This document shows positions 9,291 through 17,487 of a stretch of 64,000 nt of DNA, one piece after another. The notes beneath the pieces were generated by a model. That model worked only from the letters and a program-made list of their open reading frames with translations. It made no database searches and was not told where the DNA came from. The stretch lies in NCBI GenBank assembly GCA_050331295.1, contig JBHJGZ010000006.1, forward strand, positions 620,001-684,000, written 5' to 3'. Within the stretch, counting starts at the first letter, position 1, and each line of letters begins with the position of its first letter. The stretch is from Kuafuiihalomonas sp050331295 (GTDB taxonomy: Bacteria > Myxococcota > Kuafuiibacteriia > Kuafuiibacteriales > Kuafuiibacteriaceae). The translations under genes were made by a program, and so were the position numbers.

Positions 9291-9578
9291 GTCGCCCACG
9301 TGAAGCTCGTGGGCAGGAAGCTCCGGCTGACGGAGCACGTCGCGGAGCGCCTCGAGCCGATCCAGGATCGGCCGCACTTCTTCGAGAAGGCGGCGACCGG
9401 CCGGCAACAGCTGGAGTCCACGCGGCGTACGGTTGAAGAGCTTGGTCCCGAGCTCGTCCTCGAGAGCACGGATCTGACGCGACAAGGGAGGTTGCGAGAT
9501 GAACAGCCGTTTCGCGGCCCGGGTCATATGCTCTTCCTCGGCCACCGCCACGAAGTACCGAAGCTGCTCGAGACTCAC
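9291..9578 (-). pseudogene. Truncated LysR-family transcriptional regulator
   Basis: Starting at GTG 9578, about 95 residues form a complete LysR winged helix: LEQLRYFVAVAEE, then RLFISQPPLSRQIRALE and LFNRTPRGLQL, and the linker helix. The match stops at the beginning of the effector-binding domain (ELHVGD). The remaining 200 residues are missing and the frame runs into the antisense of the pump remnant. It is therefore a DNA-binding stub, probably cut by the same erosion that damaged the pump gene it converges on. Confidence 0.8.
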
Positions 9579-9683
9579 CCCGTGAAGATAGCAGAGTCGC
9601 GTGGGGTGCACAGGCGCGCTGCCCCCGACCGCTCCAGGGCCCTCATACCGAGACGGTATTGGTCAGCCCGGGAGCGGCCTGGC

Positions 9684-9688
9684 AGGAG
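9684..9688 (+). promoter_or_regulatory. Ribosome binding site for map
   Basis: AGGAG lies eight bases before GTG 9697 and decides that start over the upstream in-frame GTG/ATG codons, which would add about 30 residues not typical of type I methionine aminopeptidases. Confidence 0.55.
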
Positions 9689-9696
9689 AGCAAGGC

Positions 9697-10485
9697 GTGG
9701 TGGAGCTCCTCTCCTCGGACGACATCGAGCGTCTTCGGCTCGCCGGCGCGATCGCCAGTGCGATCCTCGAGGCCCTCGGTCGGACGCTGGAGCCGGGAAT
9801 GCGCACACTCGACATCGACGAGGCGACCCGGCGACTGTGTCGAGAGCAGGGAGTGCGCTCGAGCCAGTTCGGCTACCAAGGCTTTCCGGGGCACGTGTGC
9901 ACGAGCCGAAACGCGGTGGTTTGTCACGGGATCCCAGGCCCAGAGCGCCTCGAGTGCGGCGACATCGTGAACGTCGACGTCACCATCGAGCACGATGGCT
10001 TTCACGGGGATACTTCACGCACCTTCCTCATCGGTGCGGTCGCCCCTGCCGCGCGGCGGCTGGTGGCGGCGGCCGAGGCCGCGATGTACGCCGGGATCGG
10101 AGCGGTGCGCCCGGGCGGCCGGGTCGGAGACATCGGAGCCGCCATCCAGGCCCATGCAGAGCCCCTCGGCTACGGCGTGGTTCGGGAGTACTGCGGCCAC
10201 GGCATCGGCCGCTGGATGCACATGGAGCCCCAGATCCCCCACTGCGGGATGCGGGGTCGAGGCCGGCGGCTCCGGCCCGGAATGGCGTTCACGGTGGAGC
10301 CCATGATCAACGCGGGCCGACCGGAGACCGTGGTCGAGCCCGACGGATGGACAGTCGTGACCCAAGACGGCGAGCTCTCCGCCCAGTTCGAGCACACCGT
10401 GCTGGTCACGCACGAGGGTGCCGAGATCCTCACCGCTACGCCGAAATCCACCCGACCTGCGAAACCTCGTTGCCGTCAGACGTAG
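9697..10485 (+). CDS. map: Methionine aminopeptidase, type I
   Basis: A 262-residue enzyme that removes the initiator methionine from new proteins in the cytoplasm. The five metal ligands are all visible: Asp in NVDVTIEHDGF, Asp in HGDTSRTF, His in CGHGIG, Glu in FTVEPMI and Glu in FEHTVLVT. Substrate His is present in VCHGIPG. The length is normal for the bacterial type Ia form without a zinc-binding N-terminal extension. The GTG at 9697 is chosen because of the upstream AGGAG and the family length. It stands alone between a broken LysR gene and a converging gene. If another map exists elsewhere this may be an accessory copy. Confidence 0.93.
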   Translation: MVELLSSDDIERLRLAGAIASAILEALGRTLEPGMRTLDIDEATRRLCREQGVRSSQFGYQGFPGHVCTSRNAVVCHGIPGPERLECGDIVNVDVTIEHDGFHGDTSRTFLIGAVAPAARRLVAAAEAAMYAGIGAVRPGGRVGDIGAAIQAHAEPLGYGVVREYCGHGIGRWMHMEPQIPHCGMRGRGRRLRPGMAFTVEPMINAGRPETVVEPDGWTVVTQDGELSAQFEHTVLVTHEGAEILTATPKSTRPAKPRCRQT

Positions 10486-10697
10486 GCCAAATGGTGCACG
10501 GCAGACCCGCCATCGACGTCTCTCTGATGTGCGTGGTCGAGGAGGCGCCCCACTCGAATACGTGCGTCGCCGGATCTTCCCAAACTACCCCGAGAGCTCC
10601 TTGCTCCATGCCCAAACCTCGGGCGGCGCATAGCTATCGTTCATCGTTTCATCCATCTCTCATCACAGACCTGCTCGCGCTGGTCCGCCTACCGCCG

Positions 10698-12080
10698 TCA
10701 AGCGGTGGACCTTTCACATCGCCGCGCAATCTCGGCTGCAACGAGCCAGAGCCGGTCTTGACCCCAGACCGCCATGTCGGGTTCGCCGCTCGGACCGGAG
10801 AGGCGATAGCTCGGCACGCCCCAAAGGCCCAGGCCGTCGACCATCTCGTCCTGATGAGCCTCGACCATCGACTTCCAGCTTTCGTCGCCGATGACCCGTC
10901 GAGCCGTCGCCCAGTCGAGACCGGCTGCCTCCACGGCTTGCTTCATCCCCGCCTCTCGATGCAGCCCAACGCCGAGCGCCCACGCATGCTTCAGGAGTGA
11001 GCTCATCAAGGCCTCGTCCTTTCCTTGGCTCCTCGCCCAAGGCAGCAGCGAATAGGCCCGCCGCGTGGGCGTTCCGACGGGAGCGACGATGTTGCCGAAG
11101 GGCACCCCTGCGGCATCAGCTTCGCGCTTCGTGTCGAACAGGATGTAGCCGGCCTTTTGCATGGGGACGGGGAGGCCCCGCATGATCATCGGTAACACCG
11201 GCTTGTGGTGGAACTCGATCCCACAGGCATCCTTGAGGGCGATGGTCCGGTCGAAGATGATCGACGTGTATGGCGAGTTCAAGGAGGGATAGAAGTCGAG
11301 TCTGAGCGCACTTGCATCGACGCCCGACAGGTCGACTTCGGGACGTGGCGCGATGAGGGGTTGATTGGGCGCCTTGCACGCCCCGAGGCCGCGCAATCGA
11401 TGCTCGAGGTGCGAGAGGCGGTCGACGCCCCAGTACCACTCCCCTCCATAGAAGAACATGGCGCCAGAGTAGTGACCGAGCTTCGACAGGCGGGCCGAAC
11501 CGGAATCCAGGGCGGCGACGAGCTGCTCGTGGCTGGCAAGGTGCTTTGTTTGCTCCTTCAGTACGGTCTCGGAGCCCGACCAGAGCGCCCGCGACACCGC
11601 CTGCACCCGCGCCAGCGCGCCGTCGGCTTGGATGTCGATAGCGGCGAGTGCCCGCCCCGCCATGGTCAGGTGGTCGGGGTCGGGTACGGTGTCCGCATTC
11701 TCCGGAAACGACAGCCCAAGGTGCGGCGCAATGAGCTCTGCGTCCCTTCGTGCCCAGACGGCGAGCTTCTCGAACTCGGGCTGGTTTGGCCCGCCCGTTG
11801 CGCGGACGAGGTGAAACTGCAGCACGATGTCGTAGCGCGAAACGAGGTCCGAGAGCACCTGCACTGCGAGGTGCGAGTACGGATCGTCGAGCTGATGGAA
11901 ATACTCCACCACGTGAGGCGCGCCGCTTGCGCGCCTCCGAGCCTCAGCCGTCTTGCGACGCTTCTCGATGGAAGCGGGGGACAGCTTGGGGCCGAGAACC
12001 AATTTGCTGATAGCCCACCGAAGCCACGCCGACGGGTCGACGAGGTAGCTTGGATTGGGGTTCTTCTTCGGCTCTAGCAT
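10698..12080 (-). CDS. Tandem DsbA-fold protein, HCCA isomerase/GST kappa-like
   Basis: A 460-residue protein with two thioredoxin-fold domains of the DsbA/2-hydroxychromene-2-carboxylate isomerase group. The first begins near residue 55 (VEYFHQLDDPYSHLA), the second near residue 265 (LDFYPSLNSPYTSII). Both have a D/S-P-Y motif where disulfide oxidoreductases have CxxC. This points to glutathione-dependent isomerase or kappa-transferase chemistry rather than thiol oxidation. Most family members have a single domain, so the fusion is unusual. The start is the ATG at 12080; the open frame continues upstream without similarity. A GST pseudogene lies just upstream on the other strand, and the substrate is unknown. 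Confidence 0.75.
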   Translation of the reverse strand: MLEPKKNPNPSYLVDPSAWLRWAISKLVLGPKLSPASIEKRRKTAEARRRASGAPHVVEYFHQLDDPYSHLAVQVLSDLVSRYDIVLQFHLVRATGGPNQPEFEKLAVWARRDAELIAPHLGLSFPENADTVPDPDHLTMAGRALAAIDIQADGALARVQAVSRALWSGSETVLKEQTKHLASHEQLVAALDSGSARLSKLGHYSGAMFFYGGEWYWGVDRLSHLEHRLRGLGACKAPNQPLIAPRPEVDLSGVDASALRLDFYPSLNSPYTSIIFDRTIALKDACGIEFHHKPVLPMIMRGLPVPMQKAGYILFDTKREADAAGVPFGNIVAPVGTPTRRAYSLLPWARSQGKDEALMSSLLKHAWALGVGLHREAGMKQAVEAAGLDWATARRVIGDESWKSMVEAHQDEMVDGLGLWGVPSYRLSGPSGEPDMAVWGQDRLWLVAAEIARRCERSTA

Positions 12081-12194
12081 GCACGCCTTTCTCCGAGCGA
12101 CGACGCATCTTCCATCAACATCGCGGAGCGGTCCAGATGATAGTCCATGTCGCCGTGGAGGGCCTCGACGCACAGGAGCGGTTTGAAGTCGTGG

Positions 12195-13018
12195 CGGACG
12201 CGCTGCTCATCACTCGAGGCGCACTATCCGGATCCGTCCGTCCATCCCACCGAGCCCTCGGTCCGCTTCGTCTCGGAGCTCATGGAAGAATTCGGTGATC
12301 GGTGGGCAAACAAGCTCATGTTCCATTGTCGGCGATTCCCCGCCGATCAAGAGCGTCGCGGTGCGTCCCTCGCCGCCGGAACCATTGAAGGCGCCGGCTT
12401 TGGATGGCTCAAGCCACTCCTTCTTCCCTTGGGTAAGCGACCTCATTCGGCGCATGGTTCCTCGACTGGCGTTTGCCGGCGCCAATGACAACAACGCCCT
12501 TCTTCTCATGGAATCCTTCTCGAGTCTCGTCGATCTGCTGGATATCCATCTCTCTCGACGCCCCTACATTTTCGGTGCTCGACCTGCATTTGGTGACTTT
12601 GGTCTTTGGGGTCAGCTCTTTCAGGCTCGGACCGATCCCACCTGCGAATCCATACTCAATCAACGTGGTCCGGGAGTCGTGACTTGGCTCCAAAGAATGC
12701 AGCGTCCTTCACCGGAAGGCTCATTTGAGAGCTTGAGCTCTCGCTCCCACGCTCCAACCCATTCTCGAACAAGAGGTCGGTGCTCGCTTCCTGGCCTGGA
12801 GTGACGCCAACGAAAAGGCCTTCAAGGCCAACGCACCACGGACGGAGCTTCAGATGAGCGGCCGCCTCTACCATCAGAAGACCTTCAAGTATCCAGCCCG
12901 CTCCCTCGGGATTCTGAAAGAAAAGCTGCGTGCATTGGGCCCCAACGAAGAACTCTCCCGTTTCCTTCGTGCCTGTGGCTGCTTGAAGTATTTGCAGACA
13001 GAATCCGTCTATCAATAG
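12195..13018 (+). pseudogene. Glutathione S-transferase-like gene broken by frameshifts
   Basis: Pieces of one GST-like protein are spread over all three plus-strand frames. About 12195-12350 has SLEAHYPDPSVHPTEPSVRF and FGDRWANKLMFH, the end of the thioredoxin domain and the start of the helical domain. About 12415-12715 has LLDIHLSRRPYIFGARPAFGDFGL, the GST C-terminal N-capping/ADFGL-like region. About 12737-13018 has VGARFLAWSDANEKAF through to LRACGCLKYLQ and a stop. At least two frameshifts are needed to rejoin them, and most of the N-terminal glutathione-binding domain is missing. It looks like a decaying gene; a low-quality assembly would be the alternative. Confidence 0.8.
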
Positions 13019-13060
13019 GCTCAAGAACAGTCACGAACCATGGTGTAGGCTCTAATTTTC

Positions 13061-13411
13061 ATGGCAGAAATGAGCACTCGCATCATCACTGGTCTTTTCA
13101 CGCTGCTCCTCTGCCTCTCACGAGGCTCCGTCGCGACTGCCCAGGCAGAAAGCCCACGACCCGATATTCTTCTCATTCTCTTGGATGATGCTGGCTTCAT
13201 GGACTTCGGCGTGTTCGAGATGCCGGCAGGCGGTCGGCAAGCGAACAGATCGCCGCCAACGCAGCGAAGAAGTTGGCCAAGAACGACTGGTTCGTCCTCC
13301 TATTCTTCGCAGTGGCGTGCTCGCATCTCTGTGCGAGGCGAATCGTCTGGTGAGAATCGCTGTCAGAAGGCTAGGACGGCCTTGACCTGGACGGAGCGCA
13401 TGGCCACTTGA
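13061..13411 (+). pseudogene. N-terminal stub of a sulfatase
   Basis: The first 50 codons encode a signal peptide followed by RPDILLILLDDAGFMDFGVF, the opening strand and metal-binding Asp-Asp of arylsulfatases (usual form RPNILLILADDLGYGD). Past that the frame has no further sulfatase motif; the catalytic CxPSR block is absent. In the next frame a short stretch ends in a hydrophobic helix (NDWFVLLFFAVACSHLC), perhaps another gene remnant. A full sulfatase has 450 or more residues, so this is a fragment. Confidence 0.7.
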
Positions 13412-13440
13412 CCTCGCACCCTTTCCGCGTCGGCGCCACG

Positions 13441-13848
13441 ATGAGTCTCGAAACCACGATGAACGCACTAAATATCGTTCTAAATTTTATTTTGGGCTTA
13501 TTTGCCATCATCTTTTTACTGATTGGCCTGGGATGGCTGGTGGCGCCTTCTTTGGTTGGACGTCAGCTCGGAATGCCGCTTTTGGATGGTGTAGGCTTGA
13601 GCACGCAGATCGGAGATCTGGCATCGCTTTTCTTGACGCTGGCCCTCTGCATACTTCTAGCCCTGAAGAGCGGTATCCGAATCTGGTTCTACCCCGCTAT
13701 CATGTTGCTTTCTCTGACTGCGGTCGGGCGTGTGCTGGCTTGGGCGCTTCATGGGGCGGCATTGGCCCTCGACCTGATTGGCATCGAGGTCGTCGTTGCC
13801 TCCTTGCTGTTCTTTGCCTCGAGAAGAGAGGCGCCGAATGAAGTCTAG
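13441..13848 (+). CDS. Small four-helix membrane protein
   Basis: A 135-residue protein with about four transmembrane segments (roughly residues 10-35, 48-70, 78-100 and 105-128), suggestive of DUF4345-like small membrane proteins but not firmly assignable. The ATG at 13441 is chosen because the preceding in-frame codons do not look like protein. It lies directly after the sulfatase stub. No catalytic motif is visible. Confidence 0.6.
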   Translation: MSLETTMNALNIVLNFILGLFAIIFLLIGLGWLVAPSLVGRQLGMPLLDGVGLSTQIGDLASLFLTLALCILLALKSGIRIWFYPAIMLLSLTAVGRVLAWALHGAALALDLIGIEVVVASLLFFASRREAPNEV

Positions 13849-14084
13849 ACCGCTCTCTTTTCGCAAGGAGGAGGGGCTCGACATCTTGGAAACCGTCGAG
13901 CCTTGGAGGCCTCGAAATGAAGAACCGGACAGACAGCCTCGATCGTCAAAAACATTGTCTCTGCCACCGAAGCAAGAAGACCGAAGCTGCATGATGTCGC
14001 CCCTTGGCACTTCGCACTTTTTGTTCGCTTGATGCGCATCTTCGGGGCGTGAGCCATTTTGGACAGAATCAGAAAGGGTAAGGA

Positions 14085-15179
14085 TTGATGATGTTGATGG
14101 AACATGAGAATGCCCGTCATGGGGGCATGGATCAGCGACCATGGGAGGCCGACGTCAGGCGTGCCGGGAGGCATCGAGCTCGAGGGACCCCCGAGGCCGG
14201 CGGTCCTGTTCGCTCCTGGAACGTGTGCCGAACCGTTCTGTCTGTCATTTTGTTTTTCGTATGCTCGATCTGTTTCGTGCGCCCCGGTTCTGCGCAATCG
14301 CTGGCAGAGATCGGTTTTCAGTATAGCTCGGAAGCGGGACTGGACGATGCTCCGACCGGGTTCGAAGGCCTCGGGCTTGGGTTTGCTCGTTTCGACGTCA
14401 AGGGCCGCCTGCCGATTCCGCTGTCCAAAACTGAGGGTCGCCGCTCGTTTCTCGTGGTGGGGGGTACGTATCAGTTCTACCTCTCCGAGGCCATCCGGGT
14501 CGACGGCGAGGTGCTGGTCCGACGCAACGAGCTCCACACGGTCGGGTTGCCCATCTCTTTCATCCAGCAGTTTGGACGTCGGTGGACGGCCGCAGCGGCC
14601 TTTGCCCCTGGCCTCTCTGGAGACTTCATCGAGATCCGGAACGAGAGCTTTCGCTTCTTGGGCAGTGCTTTCTTTACGCACCGATTGAATGAATCGCTCC
14701 TCCTCGGAGGTGGCGTATTGGTGACCAACCTCTTCGGTGAAGTGCTTCCGCTTCCCTACCTTCGCTTGAGCTACATCAAGCCGAAGTTGCGCATCGATCT
14801 GCGGCTGCCGAGGGAAATCTCTTTCGTTTGGCCTGCTACAGACTGGTTCGAGCTTGGCGTCGGGGGCCTTGTCCGGCTCAATTACTACTCGCTCACGGAC
14901 CGCACCATTATCGACACGCCATCCGACGCCATCGCCACCTCCCAAATCGAACTCGGGCTCGTCGCAGCTTTTCGAGTGACCGAACCGCTATGGTTCACGC
15001 TCTCCGGCGGACCGGTGCTCAACCGTCGGTTTGACTTTGTCGACTCTGACGGAGACACGCTCCGAGACTTCGGTACCGACCCCGCAGCGTTCGTTCAGTT
15101 GACCTTTGAAGTGCGGAGGCCACGTCCGAAGGGTCCAGACGGCGAGAAGACCGACGCCCCCGCAGCACCCGACATCTAG
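14085..15179 (+). CDS. Exported beta-barrel-like protein, possibly DUF6268-like
   Basis: A protein of up to 364 residues. A hydrophobic segment at about residues 48-68, ending PGSAQS, looks like a signal peptide. The rest alternates polar and hydrophobic residues with many aromatic strand ends, as in outer-membrane barrels (YLRLSYIKPKLRIDLRLP is one such hairpin). The long 45-residue stretch before the hydrophobic segment suggests the true start may be internal, for example ATG 14127, but no good ribosome binding site decides this. The family guess is weak. It has its own upstream gap of 236 bases in which I see no other gene. Confidence 0.55.
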   Translation: MMMLMEHENARHGGMDQRPWEADVRRAGRHRARGTPEAGGPVRSWNVCRTVLSVILFFVCSICFVRPGSAQSLAEIGFQYSSEAGLDDAPTGFEGLGLGFARFDVKGRLPIPLSKTEGRRSFLVVGGTYQFYLSEAIRVDGEVLVRRNELHTVGLPISFIQQFGRRWTAAAAFAPGLSGDFIEIRNESFRFLGSAFFTHRLNESLLLGGGVLVTNLFGEVLPLPYLRLSYIKPKLRIDLRLPREISFVWPATDWFELGVGGLVRLNYYSLTDRTIIDTPSDAIATSQIELGLVAAFRVTEPLWFTLSGGPVLNRRFDFVDSDGDTLRDFGTDPAAFVQLTFEVRRPRPKGPDGEKTDAPAAPDI

Positions 15180-15424
15180 ACCTTAGCGCTCCTCACGACG
15201 CAGCCAGAAACGAGGGGTGTTTCCTTCGCGGACCCGATACAGCCCCTTAGGCCGTGTAGTGGTGGAAGGATTCCGCAGCGAAAGGTGGACAAGCTGGTTC
15301 AGGACGCTCTGCGCGAAGTCCTGGAGATTCGACCCCGGAACCCCCACGGTTGCGCCGACCCGGACCGGCACCGGTGGCGATTCGTCGTCGACGGGTCGGT
15401 ACAGGCCGGTTCACCCTCTGGCCC

Positions 15425-15715
15425 GTGATGATCGAAGCACGAGAGGGTCTTTCCGCCGGGCTGGCCTGGGGACTGGCGGTGGCCCTCCTGGCGGCGTCGG
15501 TAGGGGTGTTCCTCTACATCCCGCAATGGATCCTGACCGGCCCGACGGGGCTTGGCCGAGAGGTTCGGAGCTGGCTCGCCACGGCGTGGGTCCTCGCGGC
15601 ATTCGGGGCGGTCTGCGGGATGGCTTGGTGGTGGACCCGACCCGACTCCCCGCGAGACCGACGGCCCGCCCCGTCCGGTTCGCCTCGGTCCGCAAGCACG
15701 GAGAGCAACGGGTGA
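15425..15715 (+). CDS. Two-helix membrane protein, first gene of a cytochrome bc-type operon
   Basis: A protein of about 95 residues from GTG 15425 or ATG 15428, with two transmembrane helices (about residues 10-32 and 48-70) and a basic, proline-rich tail. The stop overlaps the GTG start of the flavoprotein gene (GTGA), so it is translationally coupled to it. It could anchor the soluble flavoprotein to the membrane or be a small subunit of the complex. No family is recognised and no strong ribosome binding site is visible; position and hydrophobicity are the evidence. Nothing else is seen in 15180-15424. Confidence 0.6.
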   Translation: MMIEAREGLSAGLAWGLAVALLAASVGVFLYIPQWILTGPTGLGREVRSWLATAWVLAAFGAVCGMAWWWTRPDSPRDRRPAPSGSPRSASTESNG

Positions 15716-17487
15716 GTTCGCCCGACCCGGCACCGACGGAGAGGCCGCCCGAGGTGGGCAGCCCGGCTCCATGTCGCGCCGCCTGCCCGGTGGGGACCGA
15801 TGCGGCTGCATACGTGGCCCTGGTGGCCCAAGGGCGGGTGGCCGAGGCCTACGACGTGGCCCGGCGGCCCAATCCCTTGGCCTCCATCTGCGGCCGGATC
15901 TGCGCCGCACCCTGCGAGCAGGCCTGCCGCCGCGGCATCCTGGATGCGCCCATCGCCATCCGTGCCCTGAAGCGGGTCCTGACCGAAGCCCACGGCATCG
16001 AAGCCGAGGCTCCGTCTCGCTGGCGCCGGGCAGCCGGCGACATTCCGCCCGCCGTCAAGCCCTCGGTGGGGATCGTCGGAGCTGGACCTTCCGGGCTGTC
16101 CGCGGCCCACGACCTGCGCTTGGCCGGCCATTCGGTGGTGGTCTACGAGCAACACCAGCGGGTCGGCGGCATGCTCGCCCACGGCGTGCCGTCTTTTCGA
16201 CTCCCCCACGGCCTTGTGGACACGGAGCTGTCGGCCATCGTGGAGCTGGGCATCACGCTCCGGACCGGGGTCGAGGTCGGGCGAGACGTGTCCATCAAAA
16301 CCCTCTTGGCTTCCCACGCCGCCGTCTTGGTTGGGGTGGGCTGCCAGCAAGGCCGCTTGCTCGAAACCCCGGGCATCGAGCTCGCTGGCGTGATCCGAGC
16401 GGTGGACTTCCTTCGCGGGCTGCGGGCGCCCGCCGCGGGTCGGGCCACCGAGGTCGAAGGGCCGGTGGTGGTGGTGGGCGGCGGCAGCGTGGCTTTCGAC
16501 GCCGCCCGCAGCGCCTGGCGCCTTCAGGGACAGCGGGACGACCAGACCGTGCTGGATGCCGCCCGCTCGGCCCTGCGGAGCGGCGGAGGCAAGGCGGCAG
16601 GGGCGTCGGTGATCCTGCTGGCTCCGGAGTCCCGCTCCGAGATGTCGATGCAGCCCGAAGAGCTCGAGCAGGCCGAGCAAGAGGGGGTCTGGGTCCGAAA
16701 CCGGCTCGCCGTGCGTCGGGTCTTGGGCAGCGAGCGGGTCGAAGGCGTCGAGGTGGCGCCGGTCCGTTCCCTTTTCGACGACCAGGGCAACTTTGCGCCC
16801 CAGCTCGACGAAGACCGGACCGAGGAGGTGCCGGCCCGGACCTTGGTGGTGGCCATCGGCCAGACCGCCGAGACCGATTTTCTGCGGGGCGCGGACGGAT
16901 TCGAGCCGGCTTCGTGGGGTGGGGTGCCGGTGGACGGTTGGGGGCGGACGTCCCATCCCCAGATCTACGGCGCCGGCGACGCGACCACCGGGCCGCGGGA
17001 TCTGATTCAAGCCGTGGCCTCCGGTCAGCGGGCCGCTTCGGCCATCGTCCATGACCTGGCCGGGCGGGGGCGGGATCGGCCGCCGGCCCGGCGGGCCTTC
17101 GAGCCGCCACCGGTGCCGTCGTCCCCCCCACTGCGCCAACGGGCCCGGTACTGGACCGGCTACGACGCGCTTCCGCGGGCTCGCTTGCCGCTGGTGCCGG
17201 CCGAGGTCCGTCGGGGGACCGCCGAAGTGGAAGGTTGTTTGTCGATGTCGGCCGCCCGGACCGAGGCCGACCGGTGCCTTCGATGCGACGAGCACTTGCA
17301 GCTGGCCGAGCACCGATGCATCGCGTGCGGCGGCTGCGCCGACGTCTGTCCCACCGGATGCATTCGAATGGATGTCGAGGACGTGGGCGTGCGCCTCGCG
17401 TTCGACGACTCCACCTGCATCCGCTGTCGACTGTGCGTCGACCGCTGTCCGGCCGACGCCCTGGGCTTCGAGGTGGCCCCGGCATGA
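15712..17487 (+). CDS. GltD-like NAD(P)H/FAD oxidoreductase with C-terminal 2[4Fe-4S] ferredoxin domain
   Basis: A 591-residue flavoprotein. The N-terminus has the Cys pattern of the glutamate-synthase small-subunit iron-sulfur domain (CRAACPVGTD, CGRICAAPCEQACRR). An FAD-binding GAGPSGL and an NAD(P)H-binding VVVVGGGSVAFDAA follow, then a conserved GAGDATTGP near the end of the flavin fold. The last 80 residues hold two ferredoxin motifs, CIACGGCADVCP and CIRCRLCVDRCP. The start GTG 15712 overlaps the upstream stop and the end overlaps cytochrome b by ATGA. No large glutamate-synthase subunit is present. I infer that it feeds electrons from NAD(P)H or ferredoxin into the cytochrome complex or takes them from it; the direction and partner are not shown by sequence. 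Confidence 0.85.
   Translation: MSSPDPAPTERPPEVGSPAPCRAACPVGTDAAAYVALVAQGRVAEAYDVARRPNPLASICGRICAAPCEQACRRGILDAPIAIRALKRVLTEAHGIEAEAPSRWRRAAGDIPPAVKPSVGIVGAGPSGLSAAHDLRLAGHSVVVYEQHQRVGGMLAHGVPSFRLPHGLVDTELSAIVELGITLRTGVEVGRDVSIKTLLASHAAVLVGVGCQQGRLLETPGIELAGVIRAVDFLRGLRAPAAGRATEVEGPVVVVGGGSVAFDAARSAWRLQGQRDDQTVLDAARSALRSGGGKAAGASVILLAPESRSEMSMQPEELEQAEQEGVWVRNRLAVRRVLGSERVEGVEVAPVRSLFDDQGNFAPQLDEDRTEEVPARTLVVAIGQTAETDFLRGADGFEPASWGGVPVDGWGRTSHPQIYGAGDATTGPRDLIQAVASGQRAASAIVHDLAGRGRDRPPARRAFEPPPVPSSPPLRQRARYWTGYDALPRARLPLVPAEVRRGTAEVEGCLSMSAARTEADRCLRCDEHLQLAEHRCIACGGCADVCPTGCIRMDVEDVGVRLAFDDSTCIRCRLCVDRCPADALGFEVAPA

Noticed and set aside
9300..11000. 566-codon open frame on the plus strand across map
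   Set aside because: Runs out of frame through the methionine aminopeptidase and antisense to two other genes; no similarity.
13778..14032. 84-codon open frame after the small membrane protein
   Set aside because: Overlaps the membrane protein gene, has no motif and a composition like non-coding sequence.
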